DNA of 64,000 bases from Bin75 sp965200435 (GCA_965200435.1 OZ241337.1:372001-436000); one strand, 5' to 3'. Counted from the first letter of the stretch, positions 52,815 to 62,297 are shown. Program-made: numbers and translations. Notes: a model not told the origin generated them from the sequence alone.

Positions 52815-55800
52815 TCATTTAAACGAGATGGGCCGAACGCTACCTCTCTCAGGTTCAATCTCCTTGGCTTCCTTAACTCCTGGGGAAGCCCCGCTCAGCG
52901 GAAGGATTCGCTGATCGTTCTTGGACAGCACACGGAAATACCCCCATTGACCGGATTGGGAATACGGCAAGCGTGCGTTGCTGTACACGTAATCCCCCGG
53001 CATGGAATACGGGCCACCGGCCGAGGAAACAAACACGTCCAGACCCTCTGACCCGGAAAATTCCACGACGCTGATTTGGTCGGCCCCTTCCATAAACGGC
53101 TCGATGGGCCACTCGTGTTTTTCCAGCGTGAACATGCCGTTTTGCTCATTGCTGGCGCCAAACACGTGAATCCGAACCGGGTCACCCGCATGAGCCTCGA
53201 TAATCGGCGTCGCCGGTTCATTCGGTTCATCGACGTTACAGGGTTGGAACATCCGGCCTAACGAACACCCCTGCTCTTCACGGTACAGATAGGGTTCGTT
53301 CCGGTAATTGACCCCGACCAACCCCGCCACATTTTGAACATACGGCATGAAGCTGGTGCCGATAATATTGTCTTCATCCTGGAAAAACAGGGCCACGTCA
53401 CGATAATTGGCCCGATGCTCATTTCCAGGGACCGTCCGGTCGACAATCACGTCGGCGATCCAGCTATTCTTCTCGGAAATGTCGGCCCCGGTCTTCGGAT
53501 CACGATACTGGGCACCTTTGGGACCGATCACGATTCCGCCGAACAACCCGTTCCGCGGGTTCATGGCCACGTTGCCCCAATCCCATACCAGAGACTGCGT
53601 TTCCCCAACGGCCGGGTCCGCATAATAGGTATAGGTACGGTTTTCTCCGGGACCTACGGTTTGATCCCCGGGATTGCTACCCAAGTTCACCCCTTGCGAA
53701 TCCTTGGGATCAAACGCCAGTGAAAAGGCCGAGAACGACGCCCGGCTCTCTTTCATCTTGTTGGTGAGTTTCACCTTCAGACAATCACCGACGTTGGCCC
53801 GCAAAGTCAGCGGCATGGGCTGGAATTCTCCTGAGACTTTCGCCACTTCTTCTTCCAGGACGTAGATTTTGGCGTCCGGGTTCCGGACTTCGATCGTACG
53901 TTCAAAGTCCACTTCAATGGCTTCTTCCACGTTGAGATTGAACGCCATTTGTGGATAATCGATCGCTACCACGTTGAAATTCTTTACCGGGGCATCGGCC
54001 GGACACACCGGCAACGGCTTCTTGATACCCGGCGCGCCGTACGCGGCATTCGGCAACGGTTTCAAATCCGGCACTTCCTTATCCAACACCCGGACCAAAC
54101 CCCACGAGCCTTCGGACAGCTTCGAGCTCCGACCGTTAAAATACATGTAATCCCCGGGCTGAAGTCTTGTCCCACCGGCCTGCGGCACCACCAAGTCATA
54201 TCGTTCCGCAATGCCGATGTGAATGGAATTCTTCCGATTGGCGTCCCCGGCATAACGCTCGGTCAGGAAGTTATGACCGGACACGGTGAACACGTTGCTC
54301 TCGTTCATCGTCACGTCGATAAGCCGGAAGACGATGGAATCACCCAGATACGCCCGCAACGTGATCGTACTCGGGTCCCCGTGCGTGCTGCTGCTGAACA
54401 ACTGCGAGGTCTCCGGATTATTGGCCAATCGTTGCGCAAAAGGTTCGGCCCGGAAATTCAAGGCGCCACCCGTGGTATGCGTCCCTCCGTTGAGGAACGG
54501 CATCGGCGTCATCTTGATCTTGTCGTTCGGCGGCATTTGGAACGACACGGTTCGCCCAGCTTCCAACGCCACTTCCACGGGTTGACCGGGCGGATTTCCG
54601 GCCGTCACCACGTTGACCGTATGAGGAACCGTATCCATGATTTGAACCATCAACTCCCGGAAACTGCCGCTCACCCCATACCCCACGGGCTCCACCGTAT
54701 GAATATCCATCACCGGACCGGTCCGTTTGGCCTCGCCGGTAGACGGATCATGCCATGTCGATCCAAACGGCTCGATCAGGAACGAACACACCGCGCCATG
54801 GGGCCAGGTGGTCCCGCCGAACGCGTGGTCATGACAGAACACGGAACCCACGTCGGCATCCGCCCAAAAGCGTTGCCGCACGAATTCCACGGTCACGATG
54901 TCCCCGACGGGGTGATCATACTCCAACGGAGCCTTGAAGGTGAGGGTCTGCACCCCATCAACTGCTGCTCCTTTGCCCGCTGCTCCCTCGCCGCCGGGCA
55001 CCTGTAATTGCTGACCCACACGAAGCACGTTGGCGTCCGTCAGACTGTTCATGCTAACCAAGGTCGCCACGTCGGTGTCGTGCTGTCTAGCGATCTTCCC
55101 GAGAGTGTCACCGGGGTTCACCGTATACATGTCGCCACCGCCTGCAGAGGCGGATTCGCCAGAACTCCCAACGGCGACAATACGCTTCACTTCCTTACCC
55201 GCAACGTTATCCGCGCCCACGAGAATCACCGTACCCACGTGATACTGCTGGGCATTCGTCACGTGAATCGTCCGGTCACCCTTGCTGGCCGCCTTGGTGA
55301 ATTTCGCGTTCATGGGCACCGGCAACCCCTTCTCCTTTTTCTTTTCGAATAGGGTAAAGGGCCGCACGGACTGCTCATACGAGAATCCGGAAATCACACC
55401 GTCCGAGGCCTGATTGTCGAACTGCACGAAATGGAAGTGCGTGTTGATCTTTGACGATTGGAAATTCGTGAAATCGTCGTCCGGCCACTCGCTGGTCAAC
55501 ATCCAATCCATACAATCGTAGATATTGGCGCGGAAGACCAACGGCACCTTCAAGTCATTATTGTTCCGAATCGCTTCCTCTTCTTCGTGCACCACGTACA
55601 ACAATCCGTTCGGATCGACCACGGCCGGCTGATCGCCCTGCGCCGCGGACAACTCGATCGGAAGCTTGATGAAGTGGATGTTGTACTTCTGGGAACCCGC
55701 CCGGTCCGGACACAGGCTCCACCGGCCGTTTTCACCAGGTTTTGCCGGCTCCACGGACGGCTGGCCGTCTTCATCCAGATGGATCATTTCCAGCCACGGG

Positions 55801-57947
55801 GCAGGATTCCGGTCTGGAGCAAACGGCGCACGTTTGCCGAAGTGAGGCGTCAGCCACGGCCACGCGACTTTCCCCGATGCCGGCTCGAACCAGATGGGCC
55901 GCCGTTTTCCGGCTTCATAGCCCTGCCAATCCGGATGATACTTGGGATTTTCGACCGTACTTTCCTTCTCACTCATCGCCCGATTGCCGTCCCAGGCCCA
56001 ATCGACTACGGTCGCGTCATACGATTTGAGTTGGCCGATCTCGTCTTCCGTATGACCGGGAAGGCCACGGGTCGGCAACTGCATTTCAACCCAATCGTAA
56101 ATCCGAACCACGGCCGGATCGGCGTTCCAGTCGGTTTTTGGGGAGTTATCGACCAGCCTGAACTTCTTCCCGAACCAATCCACTGTGGTGCCCACCAATT
56201 GATCGGAAGTCACCGGCCTGGCAATACGCCCGACACGATCCGGCAACTCTCGAAGCGGGGCCATCACGTCGTTCTGGATTCCGGGAACTTGCAAGGTATT
56301 GTAAACCCGCCAGTACCCCCACATGCCGGCCACGTAATGATGCGCCACGTGACAATGGAACAGGAAGTCACCGGCCAGATATTGACAGAGCCCGGACCCG
56401 CACTCGGTTTCCAGGTCCAGCGCTTCGGACGGCCCGATCACTTCCACGTCCACCCGGTCCGTCTTCGCGCGAATGAGCGGATACTTCACCGGCCCGTTCT
56501 GTCCCTTGTGCCACATCGGCATTTGATCCACCGCCCGCGGGCTTCGGGTCCACCGGATGGCTCCGCCGTGCGGATGATGAGAATGGAACACTTCGGACCC
56601 GCCGTGGACCAGCCGGTACTTCGCGGGATCACCCAAATAACTCCGAGGGATCGTGGGACCGGCGTCGCCGAAGGTGTAGGAACTGTAGGCCATGGACTCA
56701 TCTTCAAAGCCGAAGTACTCGTGTTGCACGTGCATGTTGTTGATGCCGAACGGTTCGCTCCGGTAGTTCAGCGCCCTGGCTCCGGGCCGGTAGGCATCGG
56801 TCAACGGATCACGTTGCGGCAGGAAGTCTCCGTGCTTGTTCACCGGCCGGAAGGCTTCGTCACCCACTTCATGATAAATTAACACGAATTCCCGGAAATC
56901 CGGACCCATGCCGTTCTGAATCATGGCTTGCCAGCCACTCGGCATTTCTGGCGCCGGCCCCGTTCCCAGCGGATCCAGGTATTTCGAACCGGCCGGTTCC
57001 ACCACGAACACCCCGAACAGACCCATCACGGTCAACTCACGGTCGTTACTGTAACTGTGGAACTGCCGCCCCCCTTCCTGGGTATCGGGATGGATGTACC
57101 ATTCCATTTCCACGGGAATCGTCTCACAATTTTCTTCGCACTCTTCGTCGGGTCCATAGACGATGGCATCCGGATTCGTCGTGGCCGCGGGTTGACCAGT
57201 CTTGCTTACCACCATGCTGGATCCGTTGATGTGGAGGCTGACGTCCTCACCGAATTCCAACGAATTCCGCAACGTGATCTTCACGCAATCGCCCTGGTTG
57301 CCGCGAATCACCAACGGTTGGATGTATTGCCCCTGGATCCCGTTCTTCACGCCACCGGGATTATGATGGCCCTCTTCTTCACGAGCTTCTGCGTTCTTGG
57401 CTTCCTCTTCCCGGACGTTCTCGATATTCTCCGTCAACACGTACATATAGCCGGGATAGTAATCCAGCCATTGGTTCAACGTGATTTCCACGTTGATCGC
57501 GGAAATATCGTAATGCTTCACCGGAGCCGTAGCCGGACATTTCCCGCCGCCCGTCATGGCCACCGGTTCGATGTCGTTATCGGAAGCCAACAGGTAGTTG
57601 CCTTTTCCGGCGCCGTATTGATGCATCATGGACATCGTGTCGAAGCCACCGGAGTTGGATTCGGACATTTCCTCCTGCATTTGCTGCATCAACCGCTCAT
57701 GTTGCTTTTCAACAAGCGCGGCGCGTTCGGCTCTCCCCTCCTGGGCATTTTCAATGATGGTCTGCCCTTTAAGGCGTTCGGCCCACGCAGGCGACTGGTG
57801 ATTCATCCCTGAGGTCATGACCACCGGAGCCGAACCGGAAACATCGGACTCGGCATTGGCAAGAGGAAGTACAAAGCACACCAAGGCAAGCAGAAATCCG
57901 CCTCCCAGATACACTAATCGTTTGATCAAAGAATTGAACTGAAACAT
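52815..57947 (-). CDS. giant secreted multicopper oxidase-type protein with nested LysM
   Basis: 1,710 residues. Signal peptide to about 32. A first multicopper unit has HSHHPHG (His455-460) and HCHVAHH (531-537) with a following Met in GMWGYW, matching the last two copper motifs of multicopper oxidases. A second unit has THFHFV (837-839) and FCHDHAFGG (1037-1041), and more cupredoxin-type domains follow to the C-terminus. Between the two motifs of the second unit lie a beta domain (about 882-1015) and, inside it, a LysM domain (YTVNPGDTLGKIARQH, about 941-984) with Gly/Ala/Ser linkers. ATG at 57947 follows GGAGG. LysM would bind peptidoglycan. Substrate unknown; promoter at 58042-58071. Confidence 0.88.
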   Translation of the reverse strand: MFQFNSLIKRLVYLGGGFLLALVCFVLPLANAESDVSGSAPVVMTSGMNHQSPAWAERLKGQTIIENAQEGRAERAALVEKQHERLMQQMQEEMSESNSGGFDTMSMMHQYGAGKGNYLLASDNDIEPVAMTGGGKCPATAPVKHYDISAINVEITLNQWLDYYPGYMYVLTENIENVREEEAKNAEAREEEGHHNPGGVKNGIQGQYIQPLVIRGNQGDCVKITLRNSLEFGEDVSLHINGSSMVVSKTGQPAATTNPDAIVYGPDEECEENCETIPVEMEWYIHPDTQEGGRQFHSYSNDRELTVMGLFGVFVVEPAGSKYLDPLGTGPAPEMPSGWQAMIQNGMGPDFREFVLIYHEVGDEAFRPVNKHGDFLPQRDPLTDAYRPGARALNYRSEPFGINNMHVQHEYFGFEDESMAYSSYTFGDAGPTIPRSYLGDPAKYRLVHGGSEVFHSHHPHGGAIRWTRSPRAVDQMPMWHKGQNGPVKYPLIRAKTDRVDVEVIGPSEALDLETECGSGLCQYLAGDFLFHCHVAHHYVAGMWGYWRVYNTLQVPGIQNDVMAPLRELPDRVGRIARPVTSDQLVGTTVDWFGKKFRLVDNSPKTDWNADPAVVRIYDWVEMQLPTRGLPGHTEDEIGQLKSYDATVVDWAWDGNRAMSEKESTVENPKYHPDWQGYEAGKRRPIWFEPASGKVAWPWLTPHFGKRAPFAPDRNPAPWLEMIHLDEDGQPSVEPAKPGENGRWSLCPDRAGSQKYNIHFIKLPIELSAAQGDQPAVVDPNGLLYVVHEEEEAIRNNNDLKVPLVFRANIYDCMDWMLTSEWPDDDFTNFQSSKINTHFHFVQFDNQASDGVISGFSYEQSVRPFTLFEKKKEKGLPVPMNAKFTKAASKGDRTIHVTNAQQYHVGTVILVGADNVAGKEVKRIVAVGSSGESASAGGGDMYTVNPGDTLGKIARQHDTDVATLVSMNSLTDANVLRVGQQLQVPGGEGAAGKGAAVDGVQTLTFKAPLEYDHPVGDIVTVEFVRQRFWADADVGSVFCHDHAFGGTTWPHGAVCSFLIEPFGSTWHDPSTGEAKRTGPVMDIHTVEPVGYGVSGSFRELMVQIMDTVPHTVNVVTAGNPPGQPVEVALEAGRTVSFQMPPNDKIKMTPMPFLNGGTHTTGGALNFRAEPFAQRLANNPETSQLFSSSTHGDPSTITLRAYLGDSIVFRLIDVTMNESNVFTVSGHNFLTERYAGDANRKNSIHIGIAERYDLVVPQAGGTRLQPGDYMYFNGRSSKLSEGSWGLVRVLDKEVPDLKPLPNAAYGAPGIKKPLPVCPADAPVKNFNVVAIDYPQMAFNLNVEEAIEVDFERTIEVRNPDAKIYVLEEEVAKVSGEFQPMPLTLRANVGDCLKVKLTNKMKESRASFSAFSLAFDPKDSQGVNLGSNPGDQTVGPGENRTYTYYADPAVGETQSLVWDWGNVAMNPRNGLFGGIVIGPKGAQYRDPKTGADISEKNSWIADVIVDRTVPGNEHRANYRDVALFFQDEDNIIGTSFMPYVQNVAGLVGVNYRNEPYLYREEQGCSLGRMFQPCNVDEPNEPATPIIEAHAGDPVRIHVFGASNEQNGMFTLEKHEWPIEPFMEGADQISVVEFSGSEGLDVFVSSAGGPYSMPGDYVYSNARLPYSQSGQWGYFRVLSKNDQRILPLSGASPGVKEAKEIEPERGSVRPISFK

Positions 57948-58041
57948 GGAACGTCCTCCTTCAGAAAAAACTCCAATTCTCCGGACAGGAAAATGCACGT
58001 AATTGTACCAGACTGGCCACAAAAAGCACCAGAAGCGGCAA

Positions 58042-58071
58042 ATATTACTGGGAACAACTTGAAAGTGTCAA
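58042..58071 (-). promoter_or_regulatory. sigma-70 promoter of the giant multicopper gene
   Basis: Minus strand TTGACA (58071-58066), 18 bp, TAATAT (58047-58042). Predicted start near 58035, about 88 nt before the ATG. The target duplication of IS481 copy 2 begins at the next base, 58072. Confidence 0.7.
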
Positions 58072-58076
58072 GGGTA

Positions 58077-59162
58077 TGTATGGGTCCACCACATTTAGCA
58101 CTCGGGTTGGTGGTGAATCAGGGATTGTACCGGAGATTGCCGCCCAAGGCTATGGTGGGGCAACACGGTATTGTAGGCCAGCAACCAATCGGCCAGTTTG
58201 CGGTTAAAGGCCGCCAAATCGTCAACCAGCAAGTCCTCGTGGTAATCCACGAACTGTTCTTGGAGGGTGCGATTGAACCGTTCGACATGCGCATTCATTT
58301 TGGGGGAGCGTGGATAGGTCCACCAATGGGTGATGCCGTAGGCGTCGAGGCGCTGCTGGAAGTGGCCGTGGAACTCGGCGCCGTTGGCCGAGAGGAGGAA
58401 TTGAGGCGGGGTAGGGAGCAGGGCACACAGGGCCTCGAGGCCGACCGCGGCGTGGCGGCTGGAGGCGGTGGCGGTGGCCCAGGCGAGGGCGAAGCGACTG
58501 TAGGGATCGAGGAAGGTGAACACGTAGCGCCGTAGGCCTGCGTGGAGCCGGACCACGGTATCACAGGCGAACAGGACCAGCGGTTGGGTGGGGCGCGGCC
58601 GGGGCGGCCGGGTCTTGCGGGGCCGGGCGGCGGGCTTGGGGCGGCCGCGGGCATCGAGGCGGAGCGGGGCTTGGCGCATGTGGTCGGGAGCCCGAGCGAT
58701 CAGGCGCCCGATGGTGGAGACACTGGGGAGGGGCCGGCCCTGCTGCGTACACCAGGGCTGCAGCAGGACGTGCAGCTTGGCCTTCCCGAGGTTGGGGTAC
58801 GTGGTCCGGAGCCGGCGGATCTCCTGGCTCAGGGCGGGCGGCCACCGGGCCTGCCGCCGCCGGTGCGGGGCCCGGGAGCGGGCGGCCAGGGCGTGCGGCT
58901 CGCCTCCGGCCTGGGTGAGCGTCCGCTGCCACCGGTAGAGGGTGCGGCGGCTCACCCCAAACGCCTCCCTCGTCGCGACCAGGCCGTGCCGAGCCCAAAA
59001 CTGCAGAATAGTGAATCGGTGTTGAGCCTCGTGGGGTATCATGTCCCCACGAGGCCTGAATTGAGCTAGTCGTAAAACCCCCGGATGCGGAAGCCGACAT
59101 GGTGGATTTGCATGGCCTCTCCTCCTGTTTCGAGGAGTGCCAAATGTTTCTGAACTTATACA
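58077..59162 (-). mobile_element. IS481-family insertion sequence, copy 2
   Basis: A 1,086-bp element, TGTA...TACA ends, flanked by a perfect 5-bp target duplication GGGTA (58072-58076 and 59163-59167). Left end TGTATGGGTCCACCACATTT and right end (reverse) TGTATAAGTTCAGAAACA then TTTGGCACTC as in copy 1. One base shorter than copy 1 because of a deletion near the 5' end of the transposase. Lies immediately upstream of the multicopper gene promoter. Confidence 0.95.
58095..59113 (-). pseudogene. IS481-family transposase, frameshifted and catalytically altered
   Basis: Relative to copy 1 the native start (59113, same GGAGGAGAGG site) runs into TAG after 15 codons because one base is missing (TTTTACGAC for TTTTATCGAC). 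The remaining frame is collinear with the copy 1 transposase to its proper stop at 58095. The second catalytic Asp is replaced: SANGAEF in place of SDNGPEF. A restart at an internal ATG (MIPHEAQH, 59042) is possible, but the Asp-to-Ala change should abolish activity. Confidence 0.85.
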
Positions 59163-59222
59163 GGGTACCGGGGTCGAGAACCCGACGCGCCAGACAACGG
59201 AGCAAGGCCCCGGGAACAGCAC

Positions 59223-60080
59223 CTACTCCAGGCCTGTTTCGGACAGGATGCAGCGACGGAAGACATCGCTCACCGTTTGAGTCACCTTTCCCGGTACGAG
59301 ATCTCCCACCGGCACACCGTTCAACTTGGAAACGGGCAACACCTCGATCGTCGTCCCGATCAGAAACAGCTCATCAGCCAGAGTTAATTCCTCCTCTGGA
59401 ACCTCCCGTTCATCGACCAGGATGCCGTGTTTTCTCGCCAACTCCAAGACCACAGCCCTAGTAACCCCGGCTAACAATTGGTCACTCAACGGAGGCGTGA
59501 TGATGGTCTCGCCCCTCACCAGACACACGTTGCTGGAACAGCCCTCCGTCACCAACCCGTCCCTCACCAGAATCGCTTCAAGGGCGCCGGCATCGCGCGC
59601 CTCCTGTTTGGCCAGGACATTGGCAAGCAAATTCAAACTTTTGATCGAACACCGGCCCCACCGGAGATCGAGCAGAGTGACGGCCGGAATGCCCTGCCGT
59701 TGCAGCGCACCGTCGGTTTCAGGGATTTCCCGAAACGTCATCACCACGGTGGGCTTTGCCGGGCTGGGGAAAAGATGGGCTCGCGGAGCCACCCCACGGG
59801 TCAATTGGATGTAGACCAGGCAGTCGGCACATTCGCTCCGTTGAACGCCTTCCCGGATCAACGCCTCCCAGTCGGTTCTGGAGAGCGGAACCGGGATGGA
59901 GACCGCTCGAGCACTCGACTCCAATCTGGAGAGATGGTCATAGAGCCGGAAAAGAACACCCCCGTATGTTCGGACCACTTCATAGACGCCGTCGCCAAAT
60001 TGAACCCCCCGGTCTTCGATCGGGATGGTCGCCTCTTCAAGGGCGGAAAAACGCCCATTGACGTATGCAATATTAGGCAT
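59223..60080 (-). CDS. dat: branched-chain/D-amino-acid aminotransferase-like class IV enzyme
   Basis: A 285-residue PLP fold-IV transaminase. Features: RGVQFGDGVYEVVR, the catalytic Lys in the CSIKSLNLLANVLAKQEA block (Lys just before the SLNLL stretch), EGCSSNVCLV, and LLAGVTRAVVLELA. The DRGVQFGDGVYEV signature and SLNLLANVLAKQ are closer to D-amino acid aminotransferase than to IlvE, but specificity is not proved. No ribosome site is obvious. Sits between the IS481 copy and the MITE-like element. Confidence 0.85.
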   Translation of the reverse strand: MPNIAYVNGRFSALEEATIPIEDRGVQFGDGVYEVVRTYGGVLFRLYDHLSRLESSARAVSIPVPLSRTDWEALIREGVQRSECADCLVYIQLTRGVAPRAHLFPSPAKPTVVMTFREIPETDGALQRQGIPAVTLLDLRWGRCSIKSLNLLANVLAKQEARDAGALEAILVRDGLVTEGCSSNVCLVRGETIITPPLSDQLLAGVTRAVVLELARKHGILVDEREVPEEELTLADELFLIGTTIEVLPVSKLNGVPVGDLVPGKVTQTVSDVFRRCILSETGLE

Positions 60081-60097
60081 AGGGGTAACGACCGGTT

Positions 60098-60243
60098 AGG
60101 GAACCTCTGATTTAGGGCACGATCGGGCGCATGGCGGCGTGGTGTCCTCGCTCAACCCTCACCTCTCTCTCTGATACGCTTCGGGGTTCGCTCCGGGACG
60201 CCTGGCCCTGCATCCCGCTATCACACGAAATCAGGGGTTCCTT
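60098..60243. mobile_element. MITE-like element with 16-bp terminal inverted repeats
   Basis: Ends AGGGAACCTCTGATTT (60098-60113) and AAATCAGGGGTTCCTT (60228-60243), 14 of 16 paired. Flanking TA on both sides suggests a TA target. About 146 bp, no coding potential. Its right end supplies the stop codon (TAA) of the gene at 60242-60568. Confidence 0.6.
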
Positions 60244-60568
60244 AGAAACCGGGTTCCTGCACATGGACCAGGAACACGCGCCGGGCTTCTGGCGTAAACT
60301 TCCAAGCCATCCGTTTCTGAAATTCCAGGCGGTGCGTCCCGGACTGAAGTGGCTCGAATTCAAATTGACGCTTCCCTGAATCAACCGCATTATTGCTGGT
60401 CGTCCGGAAAAACTCGTCCCCCGTCAGTACGAGTTGACTCGAGTCATACGTCGCCACCCATTGCTCGCCTCGCGTCCGGTCCTCCCAAAGATTGACCGTC
60501 AACGGCATGCCTACCGTGGCATAAAGCGGTTTGCAATCAGATCGTTCTTGGTCCATCGAACTGTCCAT
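60242..60568 (-). CDS. chagasin-like (inhibitor I42) protein, putative
   Basis: A 108-residue protein. The pattern ending in GEQWVATYDSSQLVLTGDEFF, the GKRQFEFEPLQSGTHRLEFQKRMAWK stretch and a final FLVHV strand resembles chagasin-family cysteine-protease inhibitors. No signal peptide is visible. The stop codon lies inside the MITE-like end. 12 bp downstream of the Rieske gene. Assignment tentative. Confidence 0.6.
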   Translation of the reverse strand: MDSSMDQERSDCKPLYATVGMPLTVNLWEDRTRGEQWVATYDSSQLVLTGDEFFRTTSNNAVDSGKRQFEFEPLQSGTHRLEFQKRMAWKFTPEARRVFLVHVQEPGF

Positions 60569-60580
60569 TCCCGGTTAATC

Positions 60581-60916
60581 TTAGAATTCCCTGCACCTGG
60601 AGCTGACGAAAATCTCACCGTCTCGAACCCGTACGTCATAGCTGGCGACACACTGCCCACCGCCATCCGTACCGAATCCGTTACGCACGTCGAATTGGAG
60701 ATCATGCCAAGGACATCCTACCACGTATCCCTTCAACTTGCCCTTATGCAGCGGCCCACCCTGATGCGGGCAGATGTTGTTGATCGCAAAAAACGTCCCG
60801 GACACGTTGAAAATTGCAATGGTCTTGCCCTTCACCTTCACGGCTTTCGATTGTCCGGGCGGAACATCATCCTCCTTGCCGACGAGCATAAAATGATCCG
60901 GTGATTGAGATTCCAT
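60581..60916 (-). CDS. Rieske [2Fe-2S] ferredoxin
   Basis: A 111-residue protein with the Rieske ligands Cys-Pro-His (NICPHQGGPL) and Cys-Pro-Trp-His (VGCPWHDLQF), as in small NirD/BphF-type ferredoxins. No membrane anchor or signal: a cytoplasmic electron carrier. ATG at 60916; an upstream TTG at 60949 is possible but has no better ribosome site. Lies between the chagasin-like and DUF192 genes. Confidence 0.88.
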   Translation of the reverse strand: MESQSPDHFMLVGKEDDVPPGQSKAVKVKGKTIAIFNVSGTFFAINNICPHQGGPLHKGKLKGYVVGCPWHDLQFDVRNGFGTDGGGQCVASYDVRVRDGEIFVSSRCREF

Positions 60917-60982
60917 GGTATTCACAGGCCGTCCCGTTGATGAACCCAAGACGCCCGGCGGTCACGTCTCCTCTTCGACATT

Positions 60983-61492
60983 CTACAACCGTAAGGCAAA
61001 CACAAGTTCCTGTCCCTCCGACACCTGGGCACGATCGACAAATCCGCTGTTTGCCGCGATCAGATACCGCGCCCGTTCGGAGGGCGGACCATACCACTCA
61101 CAGGGATCGCTCACACAAGGGACTGCGGTTTTCACGATATGAACCACGTGCTTGCTCTCATTGACCCAGATCATGTCCACATCGAACTGGTACTGTTTCG
61201 TCCAGACTTTATGAAGACCGGATTCTTCGAAAAGAAAAATCATGCCGCGATCGTCCGGCAACGTCTCCCGGAACGCCAACCCGAACAACAACTTTTCCGG
61301 AGTCTCGGCCACCTCGGCTTGAAGCTTGTTCCCGCTGGGAAACCTGACCTCGATGATTTCCGTATTCTTGGGAGCATTAAACAGCAATGCCCCGGAGATC
61401 AACAACAGCGCCATCAGCGCCAGAAACAGGATCCGCTTCCTGTTGGGAGTCAACGGGGGATTTGCTGCCGCACGAGTCTTTTTTGAACCCAT
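60983..61492 (-). CDS. DUF192-family protein, membrane-anchored
   Basis: A 169-residue protein: N-terminal helix (about 21-40), then a DUF192 domain with EKLLFGLAFRETLPDDRGMIFLFEESGLHKVWTKQ (in part), FDVDMIWVN and the GPPSERARYLIAANSGFV end. Beta-barrel fold, periplasmic, function of the family unknown. Follows the dispersed repeat region. Confidence 0.85.
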   Translation of the reverse strand: MGSKKTRAAANPPLTPNRKRILFLALMALLLISGALLFNAPKNTEIIEVRFPSGNKLQAEVAETPEKLLFGLAFRETLPDDRGMIFLFEESGLHKVWTKQYQFDVDMIWVNESKHVVHIVKTAVPCVSDPCEWYGPPSERARYLIAANSGFVDRAQVSEGQELVFALRL

Positions 61493-61532
61493 AGGCTCTC
61501 TGCCTTTTCCCTTTGCCCCTTTCTGTCATTCC

Positions 61533-61694
61533 TGTATGTGTTCAGTCATTCGTTGACACATTTCACGGTCTCCTGCTGTCATCTCCGACATCTTTAATCG
61601 AGGATCCAGAGCCTTTGTCTTTGCACTTGTAGCGGCCGCATCTCATGTGGTTTGGAGAGGCCGCTTTCAAAGAAGCGCCATCAGCCTGCCCTCG
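61533..61694. repeat. dispersed intergenic repeat, second instance
   Basis: Holds three blocks shared with 45.8-46.0 kb: an inverted TCAACGAATGACTGAACA at 61535-61556, the 40-bp block at 61571-61610, and the 67-bp block at 61628-61694. A related fragment is near 63213-63236. No gene in 61493-61870 apart from a weak promoter-like TATAAT at 61803-61808 upstream of the next gene. Confidence 0.6.
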
Positions 61695-61870
61695 ACATCT
61701 GTCATCGGGGGATGGCGCAGCTACAAAAGAAGGCGAGAACCGCATCTTTCATTCTGTCAACGAACACGGATCATTTCCCATCACCATTTACCATATATCC
61801 CATATAATTTATAGTGTCATAGAGAGACTTCTCAAACTGCCTCCCCACCTTCGATCAGGAGAACCTCGCC

Positions 61871-62218
61871 GTGAAGAAAAAAACGTTCAGAGCATTAGGC
61901 ATTGCAGGCATGGCCCTGTCCGTCTCGTTTTCTATTGCGACGGGCACGTCATCCGCCGTCATGCCTATCACCATCGACCATTTTGTCGCCAACCTCTTTC
62001 CCGAAGCCAGCCACTACTTTTGGGTGGTGAACGACAGCAAAAAAGAAACGCAACGGGAAATCATCGTCGACATCAACACGTTTGTCACACAAAAAGAAGG
62101 AGCGCTGGCCACGGAAAACCGGTTCCTGCTGCTCATCCTCGATGGGCAGATTTTTGCCACACAAAATATTCCTCTCAACGCAACCGTCGACTGCGGGCCG
62201 GACGAAGAAGAAGTCTGA
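61871..62218 (+). CDS. small secreted protein, unknown function
   Basis: A 115-residue protein starting with GTG (AGGAGA upstream) and a signal peptide (to about 29). The mature part begins MPITIDHFVANLFPEASHYFW, has a Lys/Glu-rich middle and ends DCGPDEEEV. No recognised family. Converges with the gene at 62298 across a shared terminator. Confidence 0.65.
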   Translation: MKKKTFRALGIAGMALSVSFSIATGTSSAVMPITIDHFVANLFPEASHYFWVVNDSKKETQREIIVDINTFVTQKEGALATENRFLLLILDGQIFATQNIPLNATVDCGPDEEEV

Positions 62219-62229
62219 GAGCGAACGAC

Positions 62230-62270
62230 AAAAAAGCCCCATTCCCTATTTAAGGGAACGGGGCTTTTTT
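62230..62270. terminator. bidirectional rho-independent terminator
   Basis: Stem AAAAAAGCCCC (62230-62240) with GGGGCTTTTTT (62260-62270), extended by TTCCCT/AGGGAA, 5-nt loop. A-run and T-run on both sides serve both strands. Confidence 0.92.
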
Positions 62271-62297
62271 ACCCTCAACACCGAAAGAATACTCGAA

